Of a stretch of DNA of 64,000 nucleotides, positions 42,244 through 51,659 are shown one piece after another (positions within the stretch are counted from its first letter, which is position 1; each line of letters begins with the position of its first letter). This stretch comes from Candidatus Melainabacteria bacterium. GTDB taxonomy: Bacteria > Cyanobacteriota > Vampirovibrionia > Obscuribacterales > Obscuribacteraceae. A program made the translations under genes and the position numbers. The notes below the pieces were generated by a model, which had not been told where the DNA came from, made no database searches, and saw only the letters and a list, made by a program, of their open reading frames with translations. The DNA lies in assembly GCA_003242885.1 (NCBI GenBank), contig QKMZ01000015.1:1-64000 (forward strand), read 5' to 3'.

Positions 42244-42558
42244 ATGTTCAAGTCACTAACATCAATGTTCTCACTGTTTGCTGTTTTGGGGGTATTGGCT
42301 TCACCTTCATTCGCGAAGGATTCAGCTGAGATTCAAGCGGAGGCCGACAAAAAAGCTGCTGAAGCCGCTGCAGTAGGCGCTGAAGCTTCCGCGGAGTCGA
42401 CGGAGTCGGCTGTCGCCCAAGTCAAGGGCAAAGAAGGTCGTGCAGCTAAACATGCGAAAGAAGCAGCAAAACAGTCTAGAAAAGCAGACAAGATTCAGGA
42501 AGATGCAGACGATTTGCAGCGCAAAGCTGACAAAAAATTGCGCAAAGAACTCAAATAG
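42244..42558 (+). CDS. Small secreted Ala/Lys-rich protein
   Basis: 104 residues with a signal peptide (LTSMFSLFAVLGVLASPSFA) and a highly charged, helical mature part of repeated AxxKxxK and DADDLQRKADKKLRKELK-like segments that may form a coiled coil. AAGGAGAAAG ribosome site. It is followed by its own terminator at 42633-42679. The amino-acid make-up suggests an envelope or nucleic-acid binding role, without a family match. Confidence 0.75.
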   Translation: MFKSLTSMFSLFAVLGVLASPSFAKDSAEIQAEADKKAAEAAAVGAEASAESTESAVAQVKGKEGRAAKHAKEAAKQSRKADKIQEDADDLQRKADKKLRKELK

Positions 42559-42632
42559 AAGGAGCGAAGAACTCAGCTCTTTGGAAAACCGCTGTTAGTC
42601 TCAAACTAACAATTCATCCGTTTAACTATAAG

Positions 42633-42679
42633 TGCCTTCCTCTCTACTGCGAACTCCGTTGTAGATAGAAGGCATTTTT
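42633..42679 (+). terminator. Rho-independent terminator
   Basis: TGCCTTC (42633-42639) pairs with GAAGGCA (42668-42674), with an inner TCTAC/GTAGA stem, followed by five T. It lies between convergent genes. Confidence 0.8.
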
Positions 42680-42680
42680 C

Positions 42681-43622
42681 CTAGTTGCGCGTCACGGCGA
42701 TTTGCGAACTTGCGCTTTCGAGCATTGAGTTCAAGCACTTTTTGAAAAACGTGATATCGCTGTCACTGATATCACGCGCCGCGTAGTTGAGAACTTTTCG
42801 TGCAATCGGCGGAATAATCTCGATGAGATCGTCACCCTGGTCCGTTAGCCAAACTCTAAAGCAGCGCTTGTCTTTTTCGTCTTGCTCTCTGCGAATCAGC
42901 CCGTTTTCTTCCATGCGTTCAAGCACTCCGGTAAGTGAGCCCCCAACCTGTTCGAGGTAGGTGCCAATTTCGGAGACGGGGATACCGTCATCCTGCCAAA
43001 GTCTGAAAAGAACGAGCGTATGACTTGCACTGAGCTTGAATTCTTCAAGAGCGTCGTTGAATCTTCGCGTGATCATAAGCTGCAGAAGTTTCAAACGATA
43101 GCCGGTAGAGCGTGGTGGCAAAATAAGTTGGTATTTTGCAGCCACACTTTCTGCAGCTTCCGGCAAACATACAGAGTACTCCGGTTCGCAGTTGTGAATC
43201 ATGTGTTCGAGAATGCTAGCGAATTTTTTCAAATCAGATTCCGAAAGGTCTTGCCAAGCCTGGTGCCAAATACGGTGCACGATAGGAGGTAAAACTTTGC
43301 TGAGCGCAAGACTCTCTTCCGTTAGATAAATCCGAAGAATTCTTCTGTCTTTGCGGTCGCGTCTGCGCTTTATGAGCTTACGTTTTTCCATGCGCGACAG
43401 CAGGTCAGAAACTGTTCCTCCTATGTGCTGCAATTGGCTCGACAAATACATGACCGGTAAGCCGTCTTTTTGCCAGAGGCACGAAAGCACGACCCAGTGG
43501 CTGAGGGTTATGTCGTGTTCGCCAAGGGCTTCGTTTAGTCGTTTTGACATCAGGGCGGCGGTGCGACGCACGAGAAAACCGATTGTTTGACGCGCAAACA
43601 TGTCGGCGTACTCGGTTCTAAT
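42681..43622 (-). CDS. Double MarR-domain regulator (single chain)
   Basis: 313 residues from the ATG at 43622 (frame open to 43736). Two complete MarR domains in tandem: first FARQTIGFLVRRTAAL...LSHWVVLSCLWQKDGLPVMYLSSQL...TVSDLLSRMEKRKLIKRRRDRKDRR, second LKLLQLMITRRFNDAL...HTLVLFRLWQDDGIPVSEIGTYL...SLTGVLERMEENGLIRREQDEKDKR. MarR proteins normally act as dimers of one domain each, so this is a built-in pseudo-dimer. Each wing has the RxxDxxDxR motif. It is divergent from the RND efflux pump, which it presumably represses. Confidence 0.9.
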   Translation of the reverse strand: MRTEYADMFARQTIGFLVRRTAALMSKRLNEALGEHDITLSHWVVLSCLWQKDGLPVMYLSSQLQHIGGTVSDLLSRMEKRKLIKRRRDRKDRRILRIYLTEESLALSKVLPPIVHRIWHQAWQDLSESDLKKFASILEHMIHNCEPEYSVCLPEAAESVAAKYQLILPPRSTGYRLKLLQLMITRRFNDALEEFKLSASHTLVLFRLWQDDGIPVSEIGTYLEQVGGSLTGVLERMEENGLIRREQDEKDKRCFRVWLTDQGDDLIEIIPPIARKVLNYAARDISDSDITFFKKCLNSMLESASSQIAVTRN

Positions 43623-43736
43623 CATCTCGTGCTGCTTCAATTCGGTGGTTCTGAAGACGATCACAAATCCATCACATTTTAGCAGTTTGTGAACCCCCAT
43701 GGATGCCGTAATATGGGCTGTTTTCAAGCGAAACAT

Positions 43737-43777
43737 TAATTATGGTTGCTGCGAATAGTTCGTGTCAACTATAATTA
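43737..43777. promoter_or_regulatory. Inverted repeat in marR-RND gap
   Basis: TAATTATGGTTG (43737-43748) and CAACTATAATTA (43766-43777) are inverted copies matching 11 of 12, with 17 bases between. They are centred in the divergent gap if RND starts at 43804. Candidate operator for the double MarR protein. Confidence 0.6.
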
Positions 43778-43803
43778 GAGGAAGCCGTCACCTTGGTCAT
43801 TTC

Positions 43804-46800
43804 ATGTGGATCGTAAAGCTGGCGCTTCGGCGACCTTATACATTTGTAGTTGTTTCCCTGCTCATTTCTATACTGGGGATTGTCAGCATCACTCGGATGC
43901 CGACGGATATTTTCCCGACCATAAATATTCCGGTCGTCAGCGTTATCTGGAGCTATAACGGGCTGCCCGCTGAGGAAATGGAGAATCGCATCACGACAAT
44001 ATGTGAGCGAGCCATTACCACAGTCACGAGTGACATCGAGCACATTGAATCCTCGTCACTGGACGGTATATCCGTAATCAAGGTCTATTTGCAGCAGGGA
44101 GCGGATGTGGGCCGAGGCGTCGGGACCATTGCCTCTCTTTGTCAAACTCTCTTGCGTATCTACCCGCAAGGTACGACGCCGCCACTTATTACTTCTTTCA
44201 GTGCGTCGGACGTTCCCGTCCTTCAGTTGGGTGTCGGCAGCAAGACTCTGTCCGAACAAGAGCTTTTCGACTACGGAATGAACTTCATCCGGACCGGATT
44301 GTCCGGCGTCGAGGGTGCGTCGATTCCCTTGCCTTACGGTGGTAAGAGCCGGCAAGTAATGGTAGACCTCGACCCTCAGGCCTTGCAGTCCAAAGGTTTG
44401 TCAGCGACAGATGTGTCTGTGGCGTTGGCAGCGCAAAACGTTATTTTGCCGAGCGGAAAAGCCAAGATTGGCTCGCAGCAAATTGCCGTTCAATTGAATA
44501 GCACGCCCGAGACCATCGAGGCTTTCAACAACTTACCAATCAAGCAGATTAATGGCTCGACTGTGTATCTGCGAGATGTCGCGCACGTGCGGGACGGTTT
44601 TGCTGTGCAGACCAATATTGTCCATCAAAACGGACGCCGCTCTACATTATTGAATGTGTTGCGCAATGGAAGTGCCTCGACTATAGCTGTGGTCGAGCGT
44701 GTTCGTAAGGCATTGCCTCAGGTTCTTGCAACTGTTCCTAAGGAGATCGATGTTCAACTGCTGGCGGACCAGTCTGTTTTCGTCAAAGGCGCTATTAGTG
44801 GAGTGGTGCGCGAAGCCGCAATTGCTGCTGGTTTAACCGCGCTTTTGATATTGGTTTTGCTCGGCAGTTGGCGCAGTACAGTTGTCGTCGCTATTTCCAT
44901 TCCTCTTTCAATACTTGCTGCCATCTCGTGCATGTTCGCAATGCACCAGACTCTCAACATTATGACGCTAGGTGGACTGGCGCTCGCCGTTGGGATGTTG
45001 GTAGACGACGCGACTGTGGAGGTTGAAAACATCCACCGCAACCTCTCGCTAGGCAAGCCTATTGTCACTGCAATTCTCGACGGGGCTCAGCAAATTGCGA
45101 CCCCGGCTTTTGTTTCTACGCTGGCAATTTGTATTGTATTCGTGCCTGTTATTTTGCTTTCCGAGCCGGCTCGATCTCTTTTCGTTCCGCTCGGAATGGC
45201 TGTTGTTTTTTCCATGATGTTCTCTTACTTCCTGTCGCGCACCTTGGTACCCGTTATGTGCCTGTACCTGCTGAAAGGGCATGAGAACGAAGCCGACAGC
45301 CAGACCGTCGGTGTTTTTGCCGCAGTTCATTTGTTCGTTATTTCAATCTTTGATGCTGTGCGCGATAAGTATGGGCAGGTATTGCGATATTTCATTGCAC
45401 ATAAAGGCCTTACTGCGACATTCTTCGCGTGCTTCTTCGGTCTTTCTGCGATGCTGATTCCTTTTGTCGGCATGGACTATTTCCCGCAAGTGGATGCCGG
45501 GCAGCTGCGCATGCACTTGCGCGCTCCAACCGGAACGAGGTTGGAAGAAACCGAACGTCTCTTCCTGCGAATCGAGGAGGAAATAAAGGTGCTTCTGGCG
45601 CCTGGCGACCTCGCATCTATTCTCGACAATATCGGTCTGCCAGCCAGTGGTATCAGTCTTGCGTATGGCGACAACATCACGACTAGTGAGTTTGATGGCG
45701 AGATTTTGATTTCTCTGCACGAACATCACAAGGTATCTACATTTGAATATTCGAAGAAGATCCGAGAGATGTTGCGCAAGAAATTCCCACAGGTCACCTG
45801 CTTTTTCCAACCTGCCGACATTGTCAGTCAAATACTGAATGCTGGTTTGCCTGCGCCAATTGATATTCAAGTGACGGGGCGCAATAAGAAAGCCAACTAT
45901 CAGATTGCGCAAGAGCTTCGTGATAAGGTCGCCGCTGTTCGTGGTGCGACTGATGTGACTTTGCAGCAGATTACAAACGCGCCTCAGATGCGTTTGACGG
46001 TGGATAGAACTAAGGCGAGCCAGCTCGGTTTGTCACAAAGGGATATTGCATCATCTTTGCTCATTAGCTTGAGTTCTAGTTTTCAAACGGCACCAGGCTT
46101 TTGGGTGAATCCCGAGAATGGTGTCAACTATCCGGTGGCTGTGCAAACTCCTGAACATCGAATGGGCGGATTGGACGAAATCATGCAGACGCCGATCACT
46201 GGTCCGGCTGCGACGAAGCCTCAATTGCTGCAAAACCTTGCCACAGCCAATCGCGGAATGACAGCAACCGTTGTGAATCACTACAAGATTCAGCCTGTCT
46301 ATGACGTCTTCGCAAATGTCCAGGGTCGTGACCTCGGCGGTGTGATGGCCGATGTTGAGAAAATCGTCGCCAGTGTCAAGAAAGATCTTCCTCGTGGCAG
46401 CACTTGCATAGTTCGTGGTCAAGCCCAAAGTATGACTTCAGCATTTGTGGGGTTGGCTAGCGGATTAGTATTTGCCCTATTGCTGGTTTATCTTTTATTG
46501 GTCGTCAACTTCCAATCTTGGACAGATCCGCTGATTATTTTGATGGCACTTCCAGGCGCTGCGTCCGGCATATTGTGGGCATTGTTTGCCACTCAAACAA
46601 CGTTTAGCGTGCCGGCATTGATGGGCGCAATCGTGTCAATTGGCGTGGCGTCAGCGAATAGTATCCTGCTGATCACATTCGCCAACGATCAAATCAAGGA
46701 AGGTGCTACGGCAGAAGAGGCTGCACTGAATGCTGGATTTACCCGATTCCGCCCAGTAATTATGACCGCCGCTGCCATGATTATTGGTATGTTGCCGATG

Positions 46801-46992
46801 GCTCTGGGATTTGGCGAAGGCGGCGCTCAGAATGCGCCCCTCGGTCGCGCCGTTATAGGTGGTTTGAGTGTCGCAACTTTCGCCACCCTTCTTTTCGTTC
46901 CTTGCGTCTTTGCTCTGGTGCGTAAGAAGACAAAAGCATTTTCAGTCAATCAAGAAGTAGAAATGTTAGTAAGAGGTTACTCCAATGATTGA
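43804..46992 (+). CDS. RND multidrug efflux permease (HAE1-like)
   Basis: About 1062 residues from the ATG at 43804 (MWIVKLALRRPYTFVV is the usual start; a GTG at 43762 is also in frame). Twelve-helix RND layout with two large periplasmic loops. Motifs: RMPTDIFPTINIPVVSVIWSYNGLPAEEME, TM4 GGLALAVGMLVDDATVEVENIHR with the proton-relay Asp pair, and the second-half GAIVSIGVASANSILLITFANDQ. It exports drugs or toxic compounds. The adaptor gene follows with an 8-base overlap. No TolC-type outer membrane gene is adjacent. Confidence 0.96.
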   Translation: MWIVKLALRRPYTFVVVSLLISILGIVSITRMPTDIFPTINIPVVSVIWSYNGLPAEEMENRITTICERAITTVTSDIEHIESSSLDGISVIKVYLQQGADVGRGVGTIASLCQTLLRIYPQGTTPPLITSFSASDVPVLQLGVGSKTLSEQELFDYGMNFIRTGLSGVEGASIPLPYGGKSRQVMVDLDPQALQSKGLSATDVSVALAAQNVILPSGKAKIGSQQIAVQLNSTPETIEAFNNLPIKQINGSTVYLRDVAHVRDGFAVQTNIVHQNGRRSTLLNVLRNGSASTIAVVERVRKALPQVLATVPKEIDVQLLADQSVFVKGAISGVVREAAIAAGLTALLILVLLGSWRSTVVVAISIPLSILAAISCMFAMHQTLNIMTLGGLALAVGMLVDDATVEVENIHRNLSLGKPIVTAILDGAQQIATPAFVSTLAICIVFVPVILLSEPARSLFVPLGMAVVFSMMFSYFLSRTLVPVMCLYLLKGHENEADSQTVGVFAAVHLFVISIFDAVRDKYGQVLRYFIAHKGLTATFFACFFGLSAMLIPFVGMDYFPQVDAGQLRMHLRAPTGTRLEETERLFLRIEEEIKVLLAPGDLASILDNIGLPASGISLAYGDNITTSEFDGEILISLHEHHKVSTFEYSKKIREMLRKKFPQVTCFFQPADIVSQILNAGLPAPIDIQVTGRNKKANYQIAQELRDKVAAVRGATDVTLQQITNAPQMRLTVDRTKASQLGLSQRDIASSLLISLSSSFQTAPGFWVNPENGVNYPVAVQTPEHRMGGLDEIMQTPITGPAATKPQLLQNLATANRGMTATVVNHYKIQPVYDVFANVQGRDLGGVMADVEKIVASVKKDLPRGSTCIVRGQAQSMTSAFVGLASGLVFALLLVYLLLVVNFQSWTDPLIILMALPGAASGILWALFATQTTFSVPALMGAIVSIGVASANSILLITFANDQIKEGATAEEAALNAGFTRFRPVIMTAAAMIIGMLPMALGFGEGGAQNAPLGRAVIGGLSVATFATLLFVPCVFALVRKKTKAFSVNQEVEMLVRGYSND

Positions 46993-48445
46993 GCCAGCGA
47001 GTAGTTGTGCAACAAGAGATCAAGATATGAAGGCAAGGGAAAGGGTCCGCGAAGAAATGCAAAATCAAAAGGACCAAAAAGATCCATTTACTATGCACGA
47101 ACGCTCTGATGGCAATCGAGAAAGCGGCCGCCCGCCTATAGCAGTTATCGCATTGCTGGTAGCGACCTTTGTTGCTTTTGCAGGCATCTTCGTATACGGA
47201 ATGTTTGCTCGTGCCGCGCATGATAAGGAATCTGACGCAATGGAGCAAATCAAGGTGGCGACGCCATCGTATACGGTGTCGCCAGTGAAGGTTGCCTCGA
47301 AAACAGTTGAACTTAAGTTGCCCGCGAATATTCAGGCGATTCAGGAGTTCAGCATTTACTCTCGCTGTGACGGTTATTTAAAACGTCGTTTGGTTGATAT
47401 CGGGGACAACGTGAGAAAAGGGCAATTACTTGTTGAAATAGATGCGCCTGAGTTGGAGAAACAACTCAAGCGTGAAGTGGCTGATTACAAGCAAGCGCAA
47501 GCCCAGGTAAAGAGCGCGGAAGCTGATCTTGCGCAAGCAATGTCGATGGTTCAAAACAACAAGGCTGCGGTAAAACGTCTTGAAGCGCAAATCAATTTTT
47601 CTGCTCTTGAAGTTCAGCGCTACAAAGATTTGGAACGCCAGGGAGCCGTCAGCAGCGAACAGCGCGACGAGAAAGTTAGAGACGTAAGCACTGACAGAGC
47701 ATCACTCGAAGCGGCTCACGCTGCGGTTGCCGCCGCTAAGGCGCAAGCTGCTGCGTATCGCGAAAAGATTACAGCGGCTAAAGCAAATGTTGATGCAGCT
47801 AAAGCGAGCGTAGAAGAATTAGAAACCACCACAGCATTCCAAAAAGTTCTTGCTCCTTGTGATGGTGTAATCACTGCTCGAAATGTGGATGCTGGTGCCC
47901 TCGTTTCTAAAGGAAGCAGCACCAATAATCAGGAATTGTTGAAAATGGCACGCACGGACATGTTGCGCGTTTTTGTCAATATACCGCAGACAGACTATCA
48001 GGGTGTGACAGTTGGAATGCCCGCGAAAGTCACAGTGGCAGAATTACCGAATCAAACCTTCGATGCGCGCATCACACATATATCTGGGGGGTTGGATCCT
48101 ACTTCTCGCACCCTGCTTGCAGAGATTCAAATTCCTAATGCGAATCGAAAACTGATGCCTGGTATGTTCGCGCAAGTAAACATGATTGCCGAACGGCAGC
48201 ATCCGCCAGTGATTGCGCCTGATTCTGCGATAGTTGTAAAACCAGAAGGGCAATTTGTAGTTGTATACGACAATGGTTCGGTTCATTATCAAAAGGTCAC
48301 TTTGGGCAGAGACTTCGGTAAGCAGAGCGAAGTAATCGGTGGTCTAAGCCCTGGAGATCAAGTTCTATTACAGCCAACCACCGACTTGACCGAAGGACAG
48401 CGAATCAATCCTGATTTTATTCAGGGTGATCCAGTAAAGTCGTAA
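46985..48445 (+). CDS. RND periplasmic adaptor (HlyD/AcrA family)
   Basis: 486 residues. A cytoplasmic N-terminal tail of about 50 residues precedes one TM helix (AVIALLVATFVAFAGIFVYGMFA). The barrel-sandwich/lipoyl halves are IYSRCDGYLKRRLVDIGDNVRKGQLLVEIDAPELEKQL and VLAPCDGVITARNVDAGALVSKG. Between them lies a long coiled-coil hairpin (about residues 160-260, Ala/Lys-rich), followed by the beta-barrel DMLRVFVNIPQTDY and a membrane-proximal domain. The order permease-then-adaptor is unusual but common in this type. Start overlaps the permease stop. Confidence 0.93.
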   Translation: MIEPASSCATRDQDMKARERVREEMQNQKDQKDPFTMHERSDGNRESGRPPIAVIALLVATFVAFAGIFVYGMFARAAHDKESDAMEQIKVATPSYTVSPVKVASKTVELKLPANIQAIQEFSIYSRCDGYLKRRLVDIGDNVRKGQLLVEIDAPELEKQLKREVADYKQAQAQVKSAEADLAQAMSMVQNNKAAVKRLEAQINFSALEVQRYKDLERQGAVSSEQRDEKVRDVSTDRASLEAAHAAVAAAKAQAAAYREKITAAKANVDAAKASVEELETTTAFQKVLAPCDGVITARNVDAGALVSKGSSTNNQELLKMARTDMLRVFVNIPQTDYQGVTVGMPAKVTVAELPNQTFDARITHISGGLDPTSRTLLAEIQIPNANRKLMPGMFAQVNMIAERQHPPVIAPDSAIVVKPEGQFVVVYDNGSVHYQKVTLGRDFGKQSEVIGGLSPGDQVLLQPTTDLTEGQRINPDFIQGDPVKS

Positions 48446-48461
48446 TCTGTTTCACGCGCTT

Positions 48462-51011
48462 CTATTTCGCGCTGCGTGGCTGTGAGCACGGAACAGCTAA
48501 AACAGGATCGCCACCAGTCCAGGTCTTGTTATAGAGAGTTGGTGTTTGCACCGCTCCTCTGTCGCTGAGCACCTCAGCGGTAACTGACGAGCGCAGCTTG
48601 TTAAAGGCTTCGGTGAGTGTCGTGTCTTTTCCCCTGCACTGCAATGCTTCAATCAATTTTCTCGTGAAGATGCTATTCGGGTAATTTTTCGATTCCCATG
48701 AAACTTGATCTGCCAAGCTGGAGCAGAGCACTACTTGCCCGCTTCCAATGTTTAGCCCGCCTGCATCCATTTTTACGCGCTGCAAGCCTTTTGCGGCACC
48801 GTCGGTGGGGATGCCGTCTTCGTCATCATCGGCGTCAGATTTTTTCGAATCTTCGCCGGCAGAACCACTGTGGCAAACATCAAGAATAACGACAGCTCGT
48901 TTGCTATGAACTTGCTCTTGAACTATTTTCGTCAGCCATTGCATCGGAATGCCGGTCGATACCAATTTGAATTTGTCGGTGTCGTGAGCAACTAAGAAGT
49001 TGACGCCCACATCTTCTTGCGAAGCGCTACCGTGGCTGGATACATATATCACCACCAGGTCGTCTGGTTGAGCGCGTTTGCCTAGCCAACCTTGTCCTAG
49101 TTTTGATGCAATTTCTTCTTTTGATGCATTACCATCTGTAAGAAGCTTTACGTGATCTGACTTAAAGTTGCCTTGGGTGACCAGAAAGTTGGCGAAGTCT
49201 GTCGCATCTTTTGCAGCGTATTTCAAGTTGATTGATTGATCTTTGAAGTTGCTGATTCCCACGACCAGGGCCCATTTGTCAGCGACTTTTCTGTCTTGTG
49301 CGGAGCTTGCAAGGGCGGCTGCAGTATAGCTTTGTGCTTCAGTCGCGCCGGGCAACGATGCGGTAATTTCTCTAGATTGCTTAAGAAGCGGACCCGCGAG
49401 ATCCATTTTCTTCTGCTTAGTGTAGAGGTCTGCTAATGCTTCAAGATCTCTGGCAACTTGTGGACTCTTTTCGCCGAACAGTTTTTGATCTGCGGTCAAA
49501 ATGCGCTTGAGTAGCGGCTCTGCTTCGTCGTACTTTTGCTGAACAGTCAACAAGTCACTCAAGTCTCTAACGATATTGATTGCTTGCAAACTGTCCGGAC
49601 CCAATGTTTTTTCCACGAGTTGAAGTGAACTTCTAAACATAGGTTCAGCTTTTGCATAGTCTTTTTGCGACAGATATATTTCTGCCAGACTGCGGGTTGT
49701 AAGCGCAATATCAGGGTGTTCTGCGCCAAGTTTTTCCTTGCTGATTTTCAAGGCTTTGTTCAACGTAGTTTCTGCTTCAGCAAATTTGCGTTCATCAGCC
49801 AAAATCGTTCCAAGCTCGACGAGGTCGTGCGCAACTGCCGGATGATCTGCTGTCACCAGTTTTTCATCCAACTCCAATGCCTTCCTTGCGAGCTCTTCAG
49901 CTTCGCTGTAACGTCCCTGATATCTCGCGATTGACGCTTGCGTAATCCAGCACTTCGATATCTCTACGTTGTTTTGTCCAAGTGATGCTTCGATGATTTT
50001 GATCGCTTGTCTGCAGAGTTGCTCAGCTTTTGCGTATCGTCCTTCATCGCGATAAAGCAAAGCGAGGTCGAGTAGGGCTTTTCCGTAGTCCGGGTGTTCT
50101 TTGGTTAATGCCGCTTCTCTAATCTTGCGGACTTGCTGAAAGGTTTTTCTCGCTTCTTCGTATCGACCTTGCTTTCTGTACAAGTCTCCTAAAGGTTCCA
50201 AAATAATGGCAATGTGCTCATGTTCGAATCCAATCAACGACTGAAGACCGAGCAAAGTTACCTTGTACAGCGCTTCCGCTTCTTTGTACTTTCCTTTCTC
50301 GTTGAGAATTTGTGCAAGGTTGAAGGCCGTGTATGCGTACAGCCAGTTTTGCTTGGATGCCGGGGTGCTGAACAGCGCCAGAGTCCTGTCATTGACAGTT
50401 TTTGCTTCGCTCAGCTTTCCCCATTTCAGATACAGTCGTGTCAAACCATTCAGAGGCAGGGCGAGATTGTAATTGTTTGGTCCTACTTTCTTTGTACCGA
50501 TTGCAATTGAGCTATTGAGAATTTGTTCGCACTCCTGGAATCTGCTCTGGTCCAAATATAGGACAGACAAATCACTCATCATCGTTGGAACAAGATCGCT
50601 GGCGCGTTTTTTGCCGGCTTTGTATTTCTTGTTGAGGTGCTTTTTGTCTGATTCTTCAGCTTCGGCGATAGCGCTCTTGAAAAGAGCTTCTGCATCTTTG
50701 TATCGACCGATTGAGCGATAGGATTCAGCTAACCCCAGGCTGATTTGGGCCGCCTGGTAATCAGACTTTTCGCTGGATTGCTGAGCCTTTTCAAAGAGCT
50801 GAATGGCATCTTTATAACGGCCGTGCTGGTAGTTGTTCTGTGCGTTGACGATCAAACTTTCAAGTTTGAAAGGTGCTTCAATTGCCTCCGCTCCGCTGCG
50901 TGGGTCGCGCGCTACTGGCGCTACGGCGGGTGACTCAGTCGCTTGTACCGATTCGAACATGAGCCCGGCATAGAGCCCAAATAGAATAGTTAGAAGGCGT
51001 TTTGATGACAT
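48462..51011 (-). CDS. Secreted TPR-caspase (C14-like peptidase) protein
   Basis: 849 residues from the ATG at 51011 with a signal peptide (LLTILFGLYAGLMFESVQA). About ten TPR/kinesin-light-chain repeats follow (for example PAVAHDLVELGTILADERKFAEAETTLNKAL and its neighbours), up to about residue 560. The C-terminal caspase-like domain starts WALVVGISNF, with the catalytic His in VIYVSSHGSAS and Cys in VVILDVCHSGSAGED. The dyad is intact, so it is probably an active caspase-type (orthocaspase/metacaspase) protease with a repeat scaffold, exported from the cytoplasm. Single gene. Confidence 0.9.
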   Translation of the reverse strand: MSSKRLLTILFGLYAGLMFESVQATESPAVAPVARDPRSGAEAIEAPFKLESLIVNAQNNYQHGRYKDAIQLFEKAQQSSEKSDYQAAQISLGLAESYRSIGRYKDAEALFKSAIAEAEESDKKHLNKKYKAGKKRASDLVPTMMSDLSVLYLDQSRFQECEQILNSSIAIGTKKVGPNNYNLALPLNGLTRLYLKWGKLSEAKTVNDRTLALFSTPASKQNWLYAYTAFNLAQILNEKGKYKEAEALYKVTLLGLQSLIGFEHEHIAIILEPLGDLYRKQGRYEEARKTFQQVRKIREAALTKEHPDYGKALLDLALLYRDEGRYAKAEQLCRQAIKIIEASLGQNNVEISKCWITQASIARYQGRYSEAEELARKALELDEKLVTADHPAVAHDLVELGTILADERKFAEAETTLNKALKISKEKLGAEHPDIALTTRSLAEIYLSQKDYAKAEPMFRSSLQLVEKTLGPDSLQAINIVRDLSDLLTVQQKYDEAEPLLKRILTADQKLFGEKSPQVARDLEALADLYTKQKKMDLAGPLLKQSREITASLPGATEAQSYTAAALASSAQDRKVADKWALVVGISNFKDQSINLKYAAKDATDFANFLVTQGNFKSDHVKLLTDGNASKEEIASKLGQGWLGKRAQPDDLVVIYVSSHGSASQEDVGVNFLVAHDTDKFKLVSTGIPMQWLTKIVQEQVHSKRAVVILDVCHSGSAGEDSKKSDADDDEDGIPTDGAAKGLQRVKMDAGGLNIGSGQVVLCSSLADQVSWESKNYPNSIFTRKLIEALQCRGKDTTLTEAFNKLRSSVTAEVLSDRGAVQTPTLYNKTWTGGDPVLAVPCSQPRSAK

Positions 51012-51208
51012 TGAATACCTTTCGCTAGCGAAAATGAACACTGGGTCAGGCAAGAGATTCTAGCGCGAAACCAAGAAGAGAATATTTAATGTTTGCACCT
51101 CCTGGCATCAAGCGCTGGTGCGGCTTTCGCGGTTATGCCTCCCCGTTTTCAAAAGTGCATGTGGGTATGTAATATGTACGACCTGCAAACTGATCGAGGG
51201 GGAAGCGA

Positions 51209-51643
51209 ATGATTCGAGCACTTTTCAATGGCTTCGTTGGCGCGGTTGCGCTCACTACTGCTCATCAAGCCCTTCGCAGAGCATTGCCGGATGCCCCTCA
51301 ATTGGACCGCATGGGCATGAAAGGTGTGGCAAAGGTTTGCAACGCAGTTGGCAGGAGACCGCCAACTGGTTCAGCGCTTTTCCTCTTTGCATTGTTGGGC
51401 GATATTTTGACCAATACCTTCTATTTCAGCCAGGTTGGCTCGAAGCCGGGACTGGGCAGTCTAGGAAAAGGACTTTCGCTGGGCTTGAGCGCCGGGCTTG
51501 GCGCAGCAGCCCTGCCTGTTGTTATGAGTCTCGACAGCGGAGCCAGAAGAAGAACAAGGCGCACCGGTGCTCTCACTGTGGGGCTCTTCTTGTGTGGTGG
51601 ACTAGCGGCCGCTATGGCGGCTCAGTGCGCGCCACGCAGATAA
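51209..51643 (+). CDS. Hypothetical membrane protein
   Basis: 144 residues with AGGGGGAAGCG upstream. Gly/Ala-rich with several short hydrophobic segments (ALFNGFVGAVALTTAHQAL, TGSALFLFALLGDILTNTFYF, GKGLSLGLSAGLGAAALPVVM, GALTVGLFLCGGLAAAMAA). It looks like a small integral membrane protein of three or four helices. The family is not recognised. It is separated from the kinase gene by only 16 bases and may be co-transcribed. Confidence 0.7.
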   Translation: MIRALFNGFVGAVALTTAHQALRRALPDAPQLDRMGMKGVAKVCNAVGRRPPTGSALFLFALLGDILTNTFYFSQVGSKPGLGSLGKGLSLGLSAGLGAAALPVVMSLDSGARRRTRRTGALTVGLFLCGGLAAAMAAQCAPRR

Positions 51644-51659
51644 ATCCTCTAACCGAAAA

